Below, piece by piece: positions 11,931-23,514 of a DNA stretch of 64,000 nucleotides (within the stretch, counting starts at the first letter, position 1; every line of letters begins with the position of its first letter). Under the pieces are notes generated by a model. The model had not been told where the DNA came from and made no database searches. It was given only the letters and a program-made list of their open reading frames with translations. The position numbers and the translations under genes were made by a program. Origin of the DNA: Hevea brasiliensis (Eukaryota; Streptophyta; Magnoliopsida; Malpighiales; Euphorbiaceae). The DNA lies in assembly GCF_030052815.1 (NCBI RefSeq), contig NC_079500.1:7400298-7464297 (forward strand), in the 5' to 3' direction.

Positions 11931-12812
11931 AGGAAAAATTATTATTTACTTCTGTATTTTAACAAAACTAACTACTTAATCTTTGTATTTTAAAAATATA
12001 CTATTTAATCTATACATTTTTCTTCTATTAAATTATTCAGTCCCTCCATCAAATTTTTCGTTATTCATACTATTCAAACTATTATTTAATCCATCTATTT
12101 TAAGAAAATCAATTAGTTGATCTCTATATTTTCAAAAATATTATTATTTAGTCCCTCTATTTTAGTGAAACTAATTAGTTGAGGCATGTATTTTAAAAAA
12201 TATAATGTTTTGAAAATTTTATTATTGGATAAAAATAAAAATTTTAATATGTGGGACTAAATCTGAATTTATATATATTTTTTTAATTTTCAATTCCATG
12301 GACATCATTTTTGTGTTTCCTCTACTGAAAAATAATTTTCATTGATTACTTATAAATTTAAGAAAACTGATTAAATTTTTTTTGGATAAATAGCTTGTAT
12401 TATTTTTATCAACAGTTGAAAACAAACAACGAGAGAATGAGGGAAGGGTGCAGGTGTAACAAAGAAGAAACATGGAGAGAGAGGAGAGGTTTAGGATAGT
12501 TTAGGTACTAAAAAATAATTATGGTACTAAATAGTTAATAAATTTAAAATATATGTACTAACTAATTTATTTTTCCAAATTATATGAACTAAATAATGTT
12601 TTTTTACAAATTATAGGGACTAATAAATTAATTTCACTAAAATAGAGGAATTAAATAGTAATTTGACTAATATCAATTAGTAGAAAAATTTACAGAAGAA
12701 CTAAATAATTTAATAAAAATAAAATATAGAAATTAAATAATATATTTTTTAAAATGTAGGGATTAAATAATTAATTTTATTAAAATACATAAATTAAATG
12801 ATAATTTATCCT
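11931..12812. mobile_element. AT-rich foldback element with long inverted arms
   Basis: The left end AGGAAAAATTATTATTTA and right end TAATTTATCCT are inverted, and the two arms of about 300 bp or more are near-complements, built from the motif TTAGTCCCTATATTTT in varied forms. Both flanks carry AATAATA, a likely target duplication. It is noncoding and about 880 bp long. This looks like a MITE of the long-TIR (Mutator-like or foldback) type. Only the right half of the matching copy survives in block 2 (about 33806-34097). Confidence 0.7.
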
Positions 12813-12840
12813 AATAATAATAATTATTAATAATTGTCAA

Positions 12841-13060
12841 TTAACAACTATTAAATACAATCCATATGTAGCCGTCGGCCATGACCAACAGGTAAACCCT
12901 TACAGCCTTTTGCTGACTTTGACTTCCTGGAAAATTAACCGAATAGGCTATGCTCCTTTTCCAAGATTGACCCACCTTAATTTGTTTTGTCAAACACGTT
13001 GGAAAGCGAATATATATATATATAAACCAACTATAATTTTTTGCTTCATCAATGGAAATT
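12841..13060 (+). promoter_or_regulatory. Conserved promoter-like segment with W-box cores
   Basis: The segment contains TTGACT (12919-12924), TTGACC (12967-12972) and an inverted core GTCAA (12989-12993), then a TATATATAAACC run near 13010-13025. It is conserved in block 2 at 34136-34345. No gene follows it: a LINE (13085) occupies this copy and spacer occupies the other. It may be a fossil promoter. W-boxes are the WRKY binding core, but a five-base core arises often by chance. Confidence 0.35.
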
Positions 13061-13084
13061 TCAAAGAAATAAGAGACATTAGAA

Positions 13085-14577
13085 GTAAAGGAAGCACTTA
13101 AGAGAATGAAAGTAGGTAAAGCCTGTGGATCCGATGAAATACCAATTGAAGTGTGGAAGTATTTGGGAGATATGGGAGTGGCATGGTTAACTAAATTATT
13201 TAATAAGATTTTAAACTCAAAGAAAATGCCTGATGAATGAAGGAGGGGTATTTTAGTACCTATTTTTAAAAATAAGGGAGACATACAGAGCTGCTCAAAT
13301 TATAGGAAAATTAAACTCATGAGCCATACTATGAAGTTGTAGGAGAGAGTTGTGGAGCATCAACTATGTCATGATACTTCTATCTCTCTCAATCAATTTG
13401 ATTTCATGCCCGGTCGTTCAACTATGGAAGCGATCTTTCTCATTAGAAGCTTCATGGAGAAATATAGAGATGTGAAGAAAGATCTACACATGGTTTTTAT
13501 TGATCTGGATAAGGCTTATAATAGTGTTCTAAGAGATGTCTTATGGAATGTGTTAGAACAAAAGAGGGTATCTATTAGGTACATATAAGAGTTGAAAGAT
13601 ATGTATGAAGGAGCAACTACTATTGTGCTCACAGTAGTAGGGGACACAAGAGATTTTTCGATCTCAATTGGATTACACCAAGGATCAGCCATAAGCCCTT
13701 ACCTTTTTACATTAATTTTAGATGAATTGATGAAATATATACAAGAGAGTATTCCTTGGTGCATGATGTTTGCGGATGATATTATTCTGATAGATGAGAC
13801 ACGAGAAGGAGTCAATAGAAAGCTAGAGCTTTGGAGAAGTACTCTAGAGTCAAAGGGTTTTAAGTTAAGTAGAATGAAGACAGAATACATGCATTGCAAG
13901 TTCAGTGAAGGCCAAACTGGTGATAGGGAAGGAGTTAGTTTGAATGAAGTGGTACTGTCCCAAAGTAATCACTTTAAATATCTAGGCTCAGTCCTTCAAG
14001 TAGATGGGGGATGTGAGGAGGATGTTAGTCATAGGATTAAAGCTGGATGGTTGAAGTGGAGACGTGCCACGGGAGTTTTATGTGATCGCAAGATTCCCAA
14101 TAAGTTGAAAGGAAAATTTTACCGCACAGCCATACGACTGGCTATGTTATATGGTAGTGAGTGTTAGATATTGAAAGAGTCGTATGCGTCTAAGATAAGA
14201 GTTATAGAGATGAGAATGTTAAGGTAGATGAGTGACCATACTAGACTAGATAAAGTTCGTAATGAGAGTATTAGAGAAAAGGTAGGAATTGTGCCAATTG
14301 AAGATAAGTTGAGAGAAAGGAGATTGAAGTGGTTAGGTCATGTGAAACGTAGATACACGGAGGCTCCAGTTAGACAAGAAGAGCACAATAGGTTAGAGGA
14401 TAGAAACAAAAAAATTGATAGACCTAAATTGACTTGGAGAAGAGTAGTACAAAATGACCTAGAAGCATTACACATTTCTGAGGATTTAACCCAAAATCGT
14501 CTAGAGTGGAGAAAGCGAATCCATATAGTAGACTCCAAATTTTTGGGATAAAGGTTTAGTTGAGTTGAATTGAGTTG
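13085..14577 (+). mobile_element. RTE-type LINE, 5'-truncated, reverse transcriptase pseudogene
   Basis: Translation in plus-strand frames gives a non-LTR reverse transcriptase: EALKRMKVGKACGSDEIP near the start, the finger/palm block FDFMPGRSTMEAIFLIR, then LHQGSAISPYLF and the catalytic MMFADDIILI box (about 13765-13795), followed by the C-terminal LKWLGHVKRR block of RTE-clade LINEs. Open pieces are 13352-13588, 13592-14167 and 14228-14551, separated by in-frame stops at about 13220, 13340, 13588, 14165 and 14226. The 3' end is a TTGAG-type repeat, as expected of RTE elements. Block 2 (34370-34405) lacks the insertion, and about 25 bp of target may have been lost. Confidence 0.88.
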
Positions 14578-14605
14578 TAGATAAACACTAGATCAATGAT
14601 AAAGC

Positions 14606-14870
14606 TTTTTTTTTTTTTTTATAAGCCAAAAAATATTCTATTAGAAGAAAATTAAAGGATCAATTGGAACAAGTGCTCATCTCTAAAACCTCTGTCAATA
14701 GGCAGACAAAAGGTTGCGCTTTCACAGAGCAAGCAATGGTATTTAAGTACGAAGGTGCTGAGTCCAAATCGAGAGTCCATGCGACTGCGAACTTAGAATC
14801 TGACGCAACTAAGATGGAGGAAACTTGCAAATCACCAATAGGGAGGTAATTTTTTTTTTTTTTTTTTGAT
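14606..14870 (-). repeat. Probable non-LTR retroelement fragment with poly(T) flank
   Basis: The left edge is a T17 run followed by ATAAGCC, which on the minus strand reads as a GGCTTAT 3' end plus poly(A), like the short elements near 5.2 and 5.9 kb. A second T-run lies at the right edge (about 14850-14868). The body has no ORF. A longer copy is at 34424-34850 in block 2, so this one has lost about 150 bp internally. Confidence 0.5.
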
Positions 14871-15777
14871 TTAGTATGCTAATTTGATCTAAACACATTA
14901 ATCTGAATGACACATAATCTGTTTTAATATGTGTAAAATTTAAAATGATTCTTGTAATTGAGGATTTAACCAAAAGTTAATTCAATGATTTATATAATTT
15001 GAATAAAGTTAATTCTTAATTATTAAAATAAAACTTTTACTATAAAATGGTGTGATGAATAATTTGAATAAACAATCATCCCAAATAACATGACTTAATT
15101 ATTAAAATGGCAAGTCAAGTCCACTTTGTGACCTCAGATGGAGAAAAAGATGGCAAACTTCTTGGATGGGCTAGACTTCCTTTTCCACAATTGACTGGCA
15201 TTAAAAGAAAGCAATGAAAAATTGAAAATGCAAAACTAATAATTCATTTGAGTCCATCGAATTATTCTTTTTATCAATTAAGTCCAACTACTCATCGCGT
15301 TAAATCATAAATGCCAAACGATGCATATCGACTCTAAGTTGGTTGAAACTCCATTCGTTATTAATTAAGATCACTAACTCAAAATTGACAAAATTTGGTT
15401 AATCAACTCCGAGCATAATTTAATTTGCTTGGTTAATTTTAAGGATTTTAAAATCAAACAAATAGTTAAAAATTAAATCAAAACTTGGCACACTTAATTT
15501 TATCAATTAATTATACAAGAAAAGTTGATATTGATTTCAAGTTTAACCACTAAATTAACCGGATGACCAATTATTTAAAATAACTATCAATTTTAGTCTA
15601 GCTTTTCTTACATCAAGCAATACAACTCCCCATGCCTAATTCGCCTCTTACTGCTTTTGTTAAGGAGGTAATTCCTTTTTTATTTTCTTTTATTTCTTCA
15701 ATTTCTTTGTTAAGAAAATACACTCGCATACATCAACCTTGTGTACCTGTGATAAGAGAATTTGTAAGAATGGCCAC

Positions 15778-15821
<44 letters not shown>

Positions 15822-15931
15822 TATGATTAAGGAACAAATTTTTGCTGTGTTATAAGCTTTCTTTTTTATTTGAAACTGGAAAAGAGGATTAGTTTATTAC
15901 CTGCTAATGGAAGTGAACTTGCAGCTTCTTT
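14871..15931. other. Spacer 3' of gene B, with (TAA)n microsatellite
   Basis: AT-rich noncoding DNA matching 34851-35923 downstream of gene D. A (TAA)n/(AAT)n run lies at 15777-15823. The 3' untranslated region of gene B should lie in its right end. No other gene is visible. Confidence 0.75.
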
Positions 15932-16497
15932 CTACCATGGTAATCCAGTCCCTGAGATTTTGTTTCTGATAGAAGAGAGCTGAGCAACAATATCACCAAT
16001 ATTCATGCGCTCTTGTGGTGATTCAGCAGAACAAGATATTCCAATTTCAAATATTGAAATCAAGCACTCAATAAACATGTTGTTTCTTATGTTCCCAAGA
16101 TTGTGATAATGAACCGATGTTGCATTTGCATTGGATCGTATCTGAGGAACGTTGATGTTGGGATCTAGAATTTGAGTCACTTGTTCTGGCAAAGCTCTCT
16201 TAACAAAATTGTGAAGGCTCATACCTTCTTGAAACATGTGATCAGTAGGTCTCTTTCCCATGAACATCTCCAACAAGATTATGCCAAAGCTAAAAATGTC
16301 ACCTGATGTTGATACTTGACTTCCCATGCCATACTCTAAATACATGCATGATCAAATATATAAATTGAGTTTCCTTTGAAATATATGAATACAATTAATA
16401 ATTCTTCTTGCAAGTACTCAAATACGAGTCACAATTGGAGCCAAAGCCAAATGAATAATAATAATAATGAAATATTTCATGTTAAATAAATAAATAA

Positions 16498-16549
<52 letters not shown>

Positions 16550-19271
16550 TTATATTTATATTTATATATATTTACTTATAATTACCTGGAGGACAATAAC
16601 CGATAGTTCCTCTTACTGCATTGGAGCTGGATTGATTGGTAGAACAACTAGGGGTGGCATTAGAAAGGAACTTGACTAATCCAAAATCGCTTACATGTGC
16701 AGTCATTTCTTCATTAAGAAGAATATTGCTTGGTTTTAGATCACAATGAACAATTGGTGTTCCACAATGATGTTGAAGATATTCCAATGCACAAGCAATA
16801 TCAATGGCAATATTCAGTCTTTGGAGAACACTTAAAGTCCTTGGTACTTCATCTAATCCAACAGCTGGATGCAACCAATCATCTAAGCTTCCATTGACCA
16901 TGAACTCATAAACCAAAGCTTTGAAATCATTACCATGATAATCAACACTAGAACAGGCTGTGAGCACTTTGACAAGATTTCGATGTCTAACATTCCGTAA
17001 GACCTCACATTCAGCTATAAAATTCTTTAAAGCTTCTCGATTCATGAGCTTAAACACCTTCACCGCAATCACAATTCCTTCTCGATCAAGAATTCCTTTA
17101 TATACGCACCCAAAGCTACCTGTACCAATTAAATTATCTGAAGAGAATCCATTCGTAGCTTTGAGAAGACTTTGATAAGACAATTTCAATAGCTCCTTCC
17201 CATGAGATATCGATGAAGACTCTCTTTTTCTCTTTCTTGATAGGCACAAAAACAAACAAATCAGCACAAGGGTTGCGGCTATAAGCACAGATACTATTGA
17301 GATTCTAATCTTCCATGTTGTTGTCAATTCCCACTTCGATTGTTGAAGCTTACAAGGAGGTAGCCCCAAATCATGCATGCCACCACAAAGATTTTTATTT
17401 CCTGCAACCGATGTGGCACTTGCGTTCTTGAAAACTCCTTCTATTGGTACAGGACCTTCAAAGTCATTATAAGACAAATCCAACAACTCTAAAGTACTAA
17501 ACCCATTTAGGAACTCTGGTATCTTTCCTGACAACATGTTATGAGAAAGATTTAATATTTTAAGGCCTCTTAGTGAACTTAGAGATGAAGGAACAGAACC
17601 TCGAAGCAAGTTGGCACCCATGTCCAGGAATTCTAGACTTGTACAACTACTAAGACCACTTGGTATCACTCCTGATAACATGTTCTTAGAAAGGTTTAGA
17701 ACTCCCATGGTTTTTAAATTTTCTACTTCTATGGGAATGGAGCCAGACAAATGATTTCCGGACAAGTCAAGACCCAATGATAAAGGCGAAGATCTAAAAA
17801 TTTCTGGAGGTATGGGACCACTAAGATTGTTATTTGAAATATGTAATTCTAGCAAATTTTTGCAATTCCCAAGACTCGAAGGGAGCATGCCTTGAAGCTT
17901 ATTATAAGATAAGTCCATTTGAATTAAATTTGTCATGTTTCCAAAAGAGGAGGGAATAGATTCTGAAAAATCATTATAATGAAGTAACAAGAGACCCAAA
18001 TTTGGAAGCTTCCCGATGCTAGAAGGAATGGAACCTGACAGGTAGTTCCCTTGTGCAACCAGAATTTCCAATGAAGCACAATCACTAATTGTAGAGGGGA
18101 TGTTTCCGAAAATTTGATTTTCATTTATGAAAATCGCCTGGAGCTTTTTTGAAAAGTTGCAGAATTGTTCACGAAGCTTCCCTCCAAAGTTATTTTGGTC
18201 TATAGCAAATGCCAGTAAATTGGTGGCATTAGTCAAAGTGGAAAGAAACTCCATGTCATCAGCTTTCCCATTTCCTAAATGGTTTTCAGAAACTACTAAT
18301 TTCCGAAGCCTATGCAACTTTTCAAGAGAAGGCACTCTTCCGATAAAATTATTTCTGCCTAACTGAAGCACTTCTAGACTTGAGGCATTTGAAATTGACG
18401 TTGGAATAAAACCAGTAAATTGGTTACCTGAAATGGAGAAGAATTGGAGATTTGGAAGAGAGATGCCTAAGCTCAAGGGAAGACTACCTTCTAAGTTGTT
18501 GTGTGCCATGTCTATAACCTCAATCAAAGAAAGGTTGAAGATGGAGGGAGGGAAAGTACCTAAAAACTGATTTTCAAACAAGGATAAAATCCTTAGATTC
18601 ATCAATTGGCCTAAAGTATCAGGGACAACACCATGTAAAATATTTCTCTTTACATTCAGTTGCTGAAGAGAGGAAAGATTGCCCAAAGATGGTGGGAGAG
18701 TCCCTATTAACTTATTGGTGGCTATATTGATTTCTTTGAGCTTTTCCAAGGAACCAAGCCACGTAGGGATTCTTCCTACAAGATTATTATTATTTAAATA
18801 AAAGATAACAAGGTTAGAACAATTAGATATGCTAGCAGGAATTTGACCACCAATTGAATTATTGTGAAGAGACAATACTTGCAGTCTGCGCAAATGGCCA
18901 ATCTCCGTAGGAATCTCTTGGCTAAAGCTATTGTTAAATACGTACAACCCCTTTAAAAAGCTCAAATTACCAACATATGGTGATATGGGACCTGAAAGTT
19001 TGAGGGAGCTCAGGTTTAACATTGTGACCCTCTGGTGCCTACGCCCACATGTGACGTAGTCCCACCGGCAGAAGTGAAGAGTGCTATTCCACGAGCTCAT
19101 GACCCCAAAAGGGTCAGTTATTTTGGCCTTGAGTTCAAGCAAAGCAAGTCGATCTGTATCGTTGTTCCTGTGGATGGCAAAGGCCAGAAGGCTGAAGCAC
19201 AAGAAATGAATAATCGAAAGGAAGCACAAGGATGAGAAAGACACTGATAAACTCCTGAAAGAAAGCCCCAT
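15932..19271 (-). CDS. LRR receptor-like serine/threonine kinase, subfamily XII (gene B, intact)
   Basis: Exon 1 is 16586-19271 and exon 2 is 15932-16335, joined by a GT-AG intron of 250 bp. Splicing turns GYCPPG into GYCPPEYGMG and gives 3090 bp, about 1029 aa. Order: signal peptide (~1-32), LRR cap, about 20 LRRs (~75-615), transmembrane helix (~656-678, followed by SRKRKRE), kinase (~695-1020). Kinase residues present: glycine loop GTGSFG (716-721), Lys738 in AVKVF, HCDLKPSN (842-849) and DFG (862-864). Cysteine precedes the catalytic Asp, so this is a non-RD kinase, typical of pattern-recognition receptors such as EFR, FLS2 and XA21. It would act at the plasma membrane, sensing a microbial ligand; the ligand cannot be inferred. 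A TATA box lies about 100 bp upstream. It is the only undamaged receptor in the window. Confidence 0.96.
16336..16585 (-). other. Intron of gene B with (TA)n microsatellite
   Basis: The donor is CCTCCAG|GTAATT and the acceptor TATTTAG|AGTAT. The intron position, just after the kinase motif GYCPP, is the same in genes C (24126-24348) and D (40872-41138). A (TA)n tract at 16499-16541 is absent from C; D has a (TAA)n tract in its place in the intron. Confidence 0.93.
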
Positions 19272-19371
19272 ATATGCTGTTTGAGACTTTCCGAGGGTTT
19301 AGATAGGTTGTGGATGGAGAAAAAAGGAAAAAAGATTACTGGAATTGGTAGTTGAATTCATCAAGTAGAAC

Positions 19372-19384
19372 GCATATTTATAGA
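19372..19384 (-). promoter_or_regulatory. Probable TATA box of gene B
   Basis: CTCTATAAATATG on the minus strand, about 100 bp upstream of the start codon at 19271. It is conserved in position and sequence upstream of genes A and C. Gene D has lost this region. Confidence 0.6.
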
Positions 19385-19470
19385 GATGGTATACATTAAT
19401 TATGACATTTGAGTCTTTGCAAGATTAGATGCTAAGCTACGAAATTAGCGGCAAATAAAAATAATAATAA

Positions 19471-20338
19471 AGGAAACTTATAATTTAGTCCTTATATTTT
19501 AATGAAACTAACTACTTGGTCCCTCTATTTTGAAAAATACACTATTTAGTCCTTATATTTTGCTTTCGTTAAATTATTTAGTCATTCAGTCAAATTTTCT
19601 ATTATTTATGCTATTCAAACTCCTATTTAGTCCCTGTATTTTAAGAAAATTAATTAATTAATCCCTATATTTTCAAAAATACTACTATTTAGTCCATTTA
19701 TTTTAGTGAAACTAATTTGTTAGTCAATGTATTTTTAAAAATATAGCATTTTAAAAATTATATTATTAGATAAAAATAGAAATTTTACAATGTAAAGACT
19801 AAATTTAAATTTATATATATATTTTTAAAATTTTAATTTCTTGGACATCATTTTTATATTTTCACTACTAAAAAATAGTTTTCCTTTCTTACTTACAAAT
19901 TTAAGTAAACTAATTAATTTTTTTGTACCTTCTTTATTAACAGATGAAAACAAAGAAAAAATGAGGGGGAAAATGGTGTGAGCATAGAGGAGAAGCACTA
20001 TAGAGAGATAGAAATAAAAGAAGATAAGAAAAAAATAAAGGGGAGAGGATTATGGTAGTTTAGGTATAAAAAATAATTATGAGACTAAATAGTTAACGGA
20101 GTCAAATTATAGAGACTAACTAATATATTTTTCTAAATATATGGACTAACTAATTAGTTTCATCAAAATAGAATGACTAAATAGTAGTTTGACCAGTATT
20201 AACTAAAGAAAAAATTGATAGAGAGACTAAACAATTTAACGGAAGTAAAATACAGAGACTAAATAGTGTATTTTTCAAAATACAGAAACTAAGTAGTTAG
20301 TTTTATTAAAATCTAGAGATTAAATAATAATTTATCCT
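19471..20338. mobile_element. AT-rich foldback element upstream of gene B
   Basis: About 868 bp from AGGAAACTTATAATTTAGTCC to TAATTTATCCT, with long inverted arms made of TTAGTCCTTATATTTT-like units. Same family as 11931-12812. It starts about 90 bp upstream of the gene B TATA box, so it forms the distal promoter. The block 2 copy (43051-43831) has lost its outer left arm by a deletion. Confidence 0.7.
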
Positions 20339-21615
20339 AAAAATAAATTAAGCAATTGTAATATTTTAAAGAAAACCGTGTTATTAGAATTTGAATGCAT
20401 TATTTTCTCCATCATAGATAGACATTAGATCAATGGTGAATTTTGAATTAATTAGATAAGAAAAATTCACACTTGAAATAATTATAAATGAAAAACTTTT
20501 TGTATTGGAGAAATGAAAAACAGAAACGGAAACAGCTAGCAAGTAAAGTCCACTTTGTGACACCAGATGAAGAATTATATCCAACTGCCTCAAACGTCTT
20601 GGAAGGGCAATACTTCCTTTGACCCGAACTTGAGAGAAAAAGATAGCAAAGTAATGAAAATACAAAACTAACCTCTAATAAAAAGTTTATCGTCTATATA
20701 TTTAGATTTAGAACTCCGTCTGATGCCTAGATTTTTTTCTGGAAATAAGAAAATATAGTTTTACTTTTTTAAAAAAATATATATATATAATTTTAATTAT
20801 AAAATCGAGCACCTACCATCGTACCAAAATCTTAAGTTTTTAGCAGAGATTTATAGTGTAGTAACTCAAACACCACGTATAGAAAGAATTTGAGCAGGAA
20901 GCTTAAACTTTACTTTTAATAGAAGCGTATTTCTAGCCCCTTATAGTATAATAGCTCAAGTGCCATGTACCAAAAAGATTTGAGCATGAAGCTTAAACTT
21001 TTAACAGAAATGTAACTCTAACCCTTTATAGTATAGCAGTTCAAACGCTATGAATTAAATGTTGGCCCGCTGTGTTATCCACTCAATGCCAAGAAATTTC
21101 AATGGTCTAAAACCTAATAATTCATTTGAGCCCACCAAATTATTAATTTTAATCATTTAAGTCTAATTAGTCACAGTGTTAAATCATAAATGCCAAACAA
21201 TGCATATCAGCTGCAAGTTTGGGTTAAACTCCATTCCCTGGCTAATTAAGTTCACTTCCTCCGGTTTGATAATTTTAATATTTTTTTTTATTTTACTTTA
21301 ATCAATCTTGAATTTAAATTTTATAATTTTGAAACAAATATAATATCACTGAATTAAAAATTAATTTATAATTATTTTCAATATTTTTGAGATGAATAAA
21401 TTATTTTCAATATTAATATAATAAGTGGAAATTACAAAAAGATATATATTGAAAAGTTATGGAAATCATTTTTTATTAATATCCAAGAACTCAAAACAAA
21501 AGTTTTTATAATCATCCAAAATATCATATCCACATTTTAACATAAAATTATTATTTATCAATAATTATAAATTTTATTTAATCATTTCAATTTAAAAGTT
21601 TAGTTATTGAAGGAC
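20339..21615. other. Duplicated spacer upstream of gene B
   Basis: AT-rich DNA without genes. About 20350-20600 matches 43840-44095, and about 20575-21615 matches 49320-50358, so the block 2 copy has been split by the 44319-48408 insertion and other sequence. It contains several imperfect repeats of a GAGCATGAAGCTTAAACTTT type around 20820-21060. Confidence 0.75.
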
Positions 21616-22930
21616 TGTAACACGTTCAGAACATAAGGATTGATAATATATGGTAAAATTTTTATACGATTCGTCGATGTATTAGAACCCTACTGATTCA
21701 AATTAATTGATAATTGATTTTTAATTTATTTAAATTTTAAATGATTTGAATCTCAATAACTTGTAAAATTGAAAAATCCGAAGTCACACAATCATATCTC
21801 AATCACATCACGTAGCCCATCCAAGCAGTCAACAATCATAATTTTGAAAAATTATAATTTAATCCCTACAACTATCCTTTTTGCAGAAACTACCCATATG
21901 AGCTTTAAAAATTCTAAAATTTTGTCTCACAATCCTTAGTAATATTGCTAAGCTAATATAAAAGGATTTATAATTTTCTAACTACCCACGAATATTTTAT
22001 GGACTTTTAATCTAAACCCAAAACTAAATAATTAAGGAAAGTTAGGGTTTGGGCTTACTTACGCCAATTTGGATACTGGAAACGTATCCGGGACGTCTAC
22101 AAAATGGTAGGATAGCCTATAATCTTGACTCGATTTTAAAGTAGCTTCGACTGCCCGTCTGTTCGCCCCGAAAATGCAGACCTAATCGACAGTCGAATTT
22201 TCATGAATCGAATGTACCTACGTGAAGCCCATAACATGGTGGTTAGTACATAATTTTTATGAAATTTATTAAGCTCATTTAATGCTCGAAAAAATACTGC
22301 GAAATTTTATGGGATCCACCAAAAAACGGTATCGAAAAATTTTAAAATGGGTATTATCGTGAATCTCTCGTCGAGGGGAGCACTTCGGTACTCTAAGATT
22401 TTTTGTGGGGTTCACGATTTGCGAGAAATCTAGTCCAAAAGTCAAAATGGGCTCAAACTTCCCGGATAAAAATTGGACAAATAGCTAGATAGATTTTTGT
22501 GTTCTTGGTGTATATGGAAAGCTCTCGAGTTGTAGATGATATTTGGGATAAGACCCGGCCCAATCGTTGATCGGATCGACTGGAATCAGGCTTGGAATCT
22601 AAAATGGCACCCACGAGGGGGGTTTTGGCGCGGTTTTCCGGTGACCTAGAGGCCAACCAGCTACGGAGGAGGGGCGGGGAAGGTTGCCGACGATGTGAGG
22701 AAGGGAGGGGTGGCGGTGCTTGGCGCAGAGAGAGAGGGAGGAGAGAGAAATGAGAGGGAGAAGGTGGCATCGGGGAGAGAGAAGGGAGAGGAAGAAAAGA
22801 AGGAAATGGGACCAGTTTGATTTGACCGGTTCGATTCGGATTGGTTTAATTCGGCTAGTTCGATTCAGGATACTCGAAATTGAATTTTTACTCTGCCTTG
22901 GGACAAAAACGAGGCCCAAAAATGGTTTGG
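21616..22930. mobile_element. LTR-like gypsy-type sequence at the block junction
   Basis: The segment starts TGTAACACGTTCAG and is much less AT-rich than its surroundings, with a purine/pyrimidine-skewed stretch (22690-22800) as seen in plant gypsy LTR leaders. Its first 159 bp recur in block 2 at 50359-50517 and then stop. It runs directly into a gypsy reverse transcriptase fragment at 22943. A truncated LTR is the likely reading, but no second LTR or target duplication is seen. Confidence 0.45.
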
Positions 22931-22942
22931 CTATGTCGTTGG

Positions 22943-23125
22943 CATGATCTTCTACTTTCTTAGATTTGATGATCATATCATCAATGTAGACCTCAACTGT
23001 TCTTCCCTTTTGTTGCCTAAACATCTGGTCTATGAGCCTTTGATATGTTGCTCTAGCATTCTTTAATCTAAAAGGCATCGCTTTGTAGCAATACACCCTT
23101 GAGTCTATCAGGGCAGCTACACTTT
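22943..23125 (-). pseudogene. Ty3/gypsy reverse transcriptase fragment
   Basis: On the minus strand the translation contains CYKAMPFRLKNARATYQRL and VEVYIDDMIIKSK, matching the gypsy RT palm; the Tat/Ogre-type subgroup usually shows MPFGLKNAGATYQRL, YVDDM and KS. The conserved Gly in PFGLKN and the Gly in AGATYQ are both Arg here. Only about 60 residues survive, so it is a dead fragment. Confidence 0.85.
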
Positions 23126-23167
23126 TTTTCGATGTAACAAACATAAAACTTCATGCAAGAAAAGGCA

Positions 23168-23514
23168 TTTTTTTATACGATAAATTTGACTAATAATATA
23201 AAAGTAAGGGAAAAATCAACAACAGAAAGCATCCAACCAACAGGTCCACCCCATACACTCACATATATTTCAACCAACTGTTGATGAACCTCACAATGTA
23301 CAAAGCAAGAGAAGCAAAAGAATATGACAAAATAGAGAAAAGGAGAGATGGAAGTCTCAAAGCCTCTAGAAATACAATCAGATCCTCCTATCAATATCTT
23401 CCCATCAATTTTTGCAAGGTGATCAGCAAATGAGTTTGCTTCACTGGTGCGTGTACAATGGTCACGTGGCAGGGATGGCATCACATTAAGGCAACATGTT
23501 ATTGTGTAGAACAA
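23168..23514 (-). pseudogene. LINE 3' fragment with RNase H-like end
   Basis: Near its start the minus-strand translation holds REANSFADHLAK-like sequence (SEANSFADHLAKIDG), the typical C-terminal block of the RNase H domain in plant L1-type LINEs, followed by an A-rich end seen as a T7 run at 23168-23174. The fragment sits between the gypsy remnant and gene C. Possible flanking AAGGCA repeats are too short to prove a target duplication. Confidence 0.55.

Noticed and set aside
22453..22947. Arg/Glu-rich and Pro/Ser-rich ORFs on both strands
   Set aside because: Purine-biased LTR-like DNA gives open frames on both strands; there is no domain or conservation.
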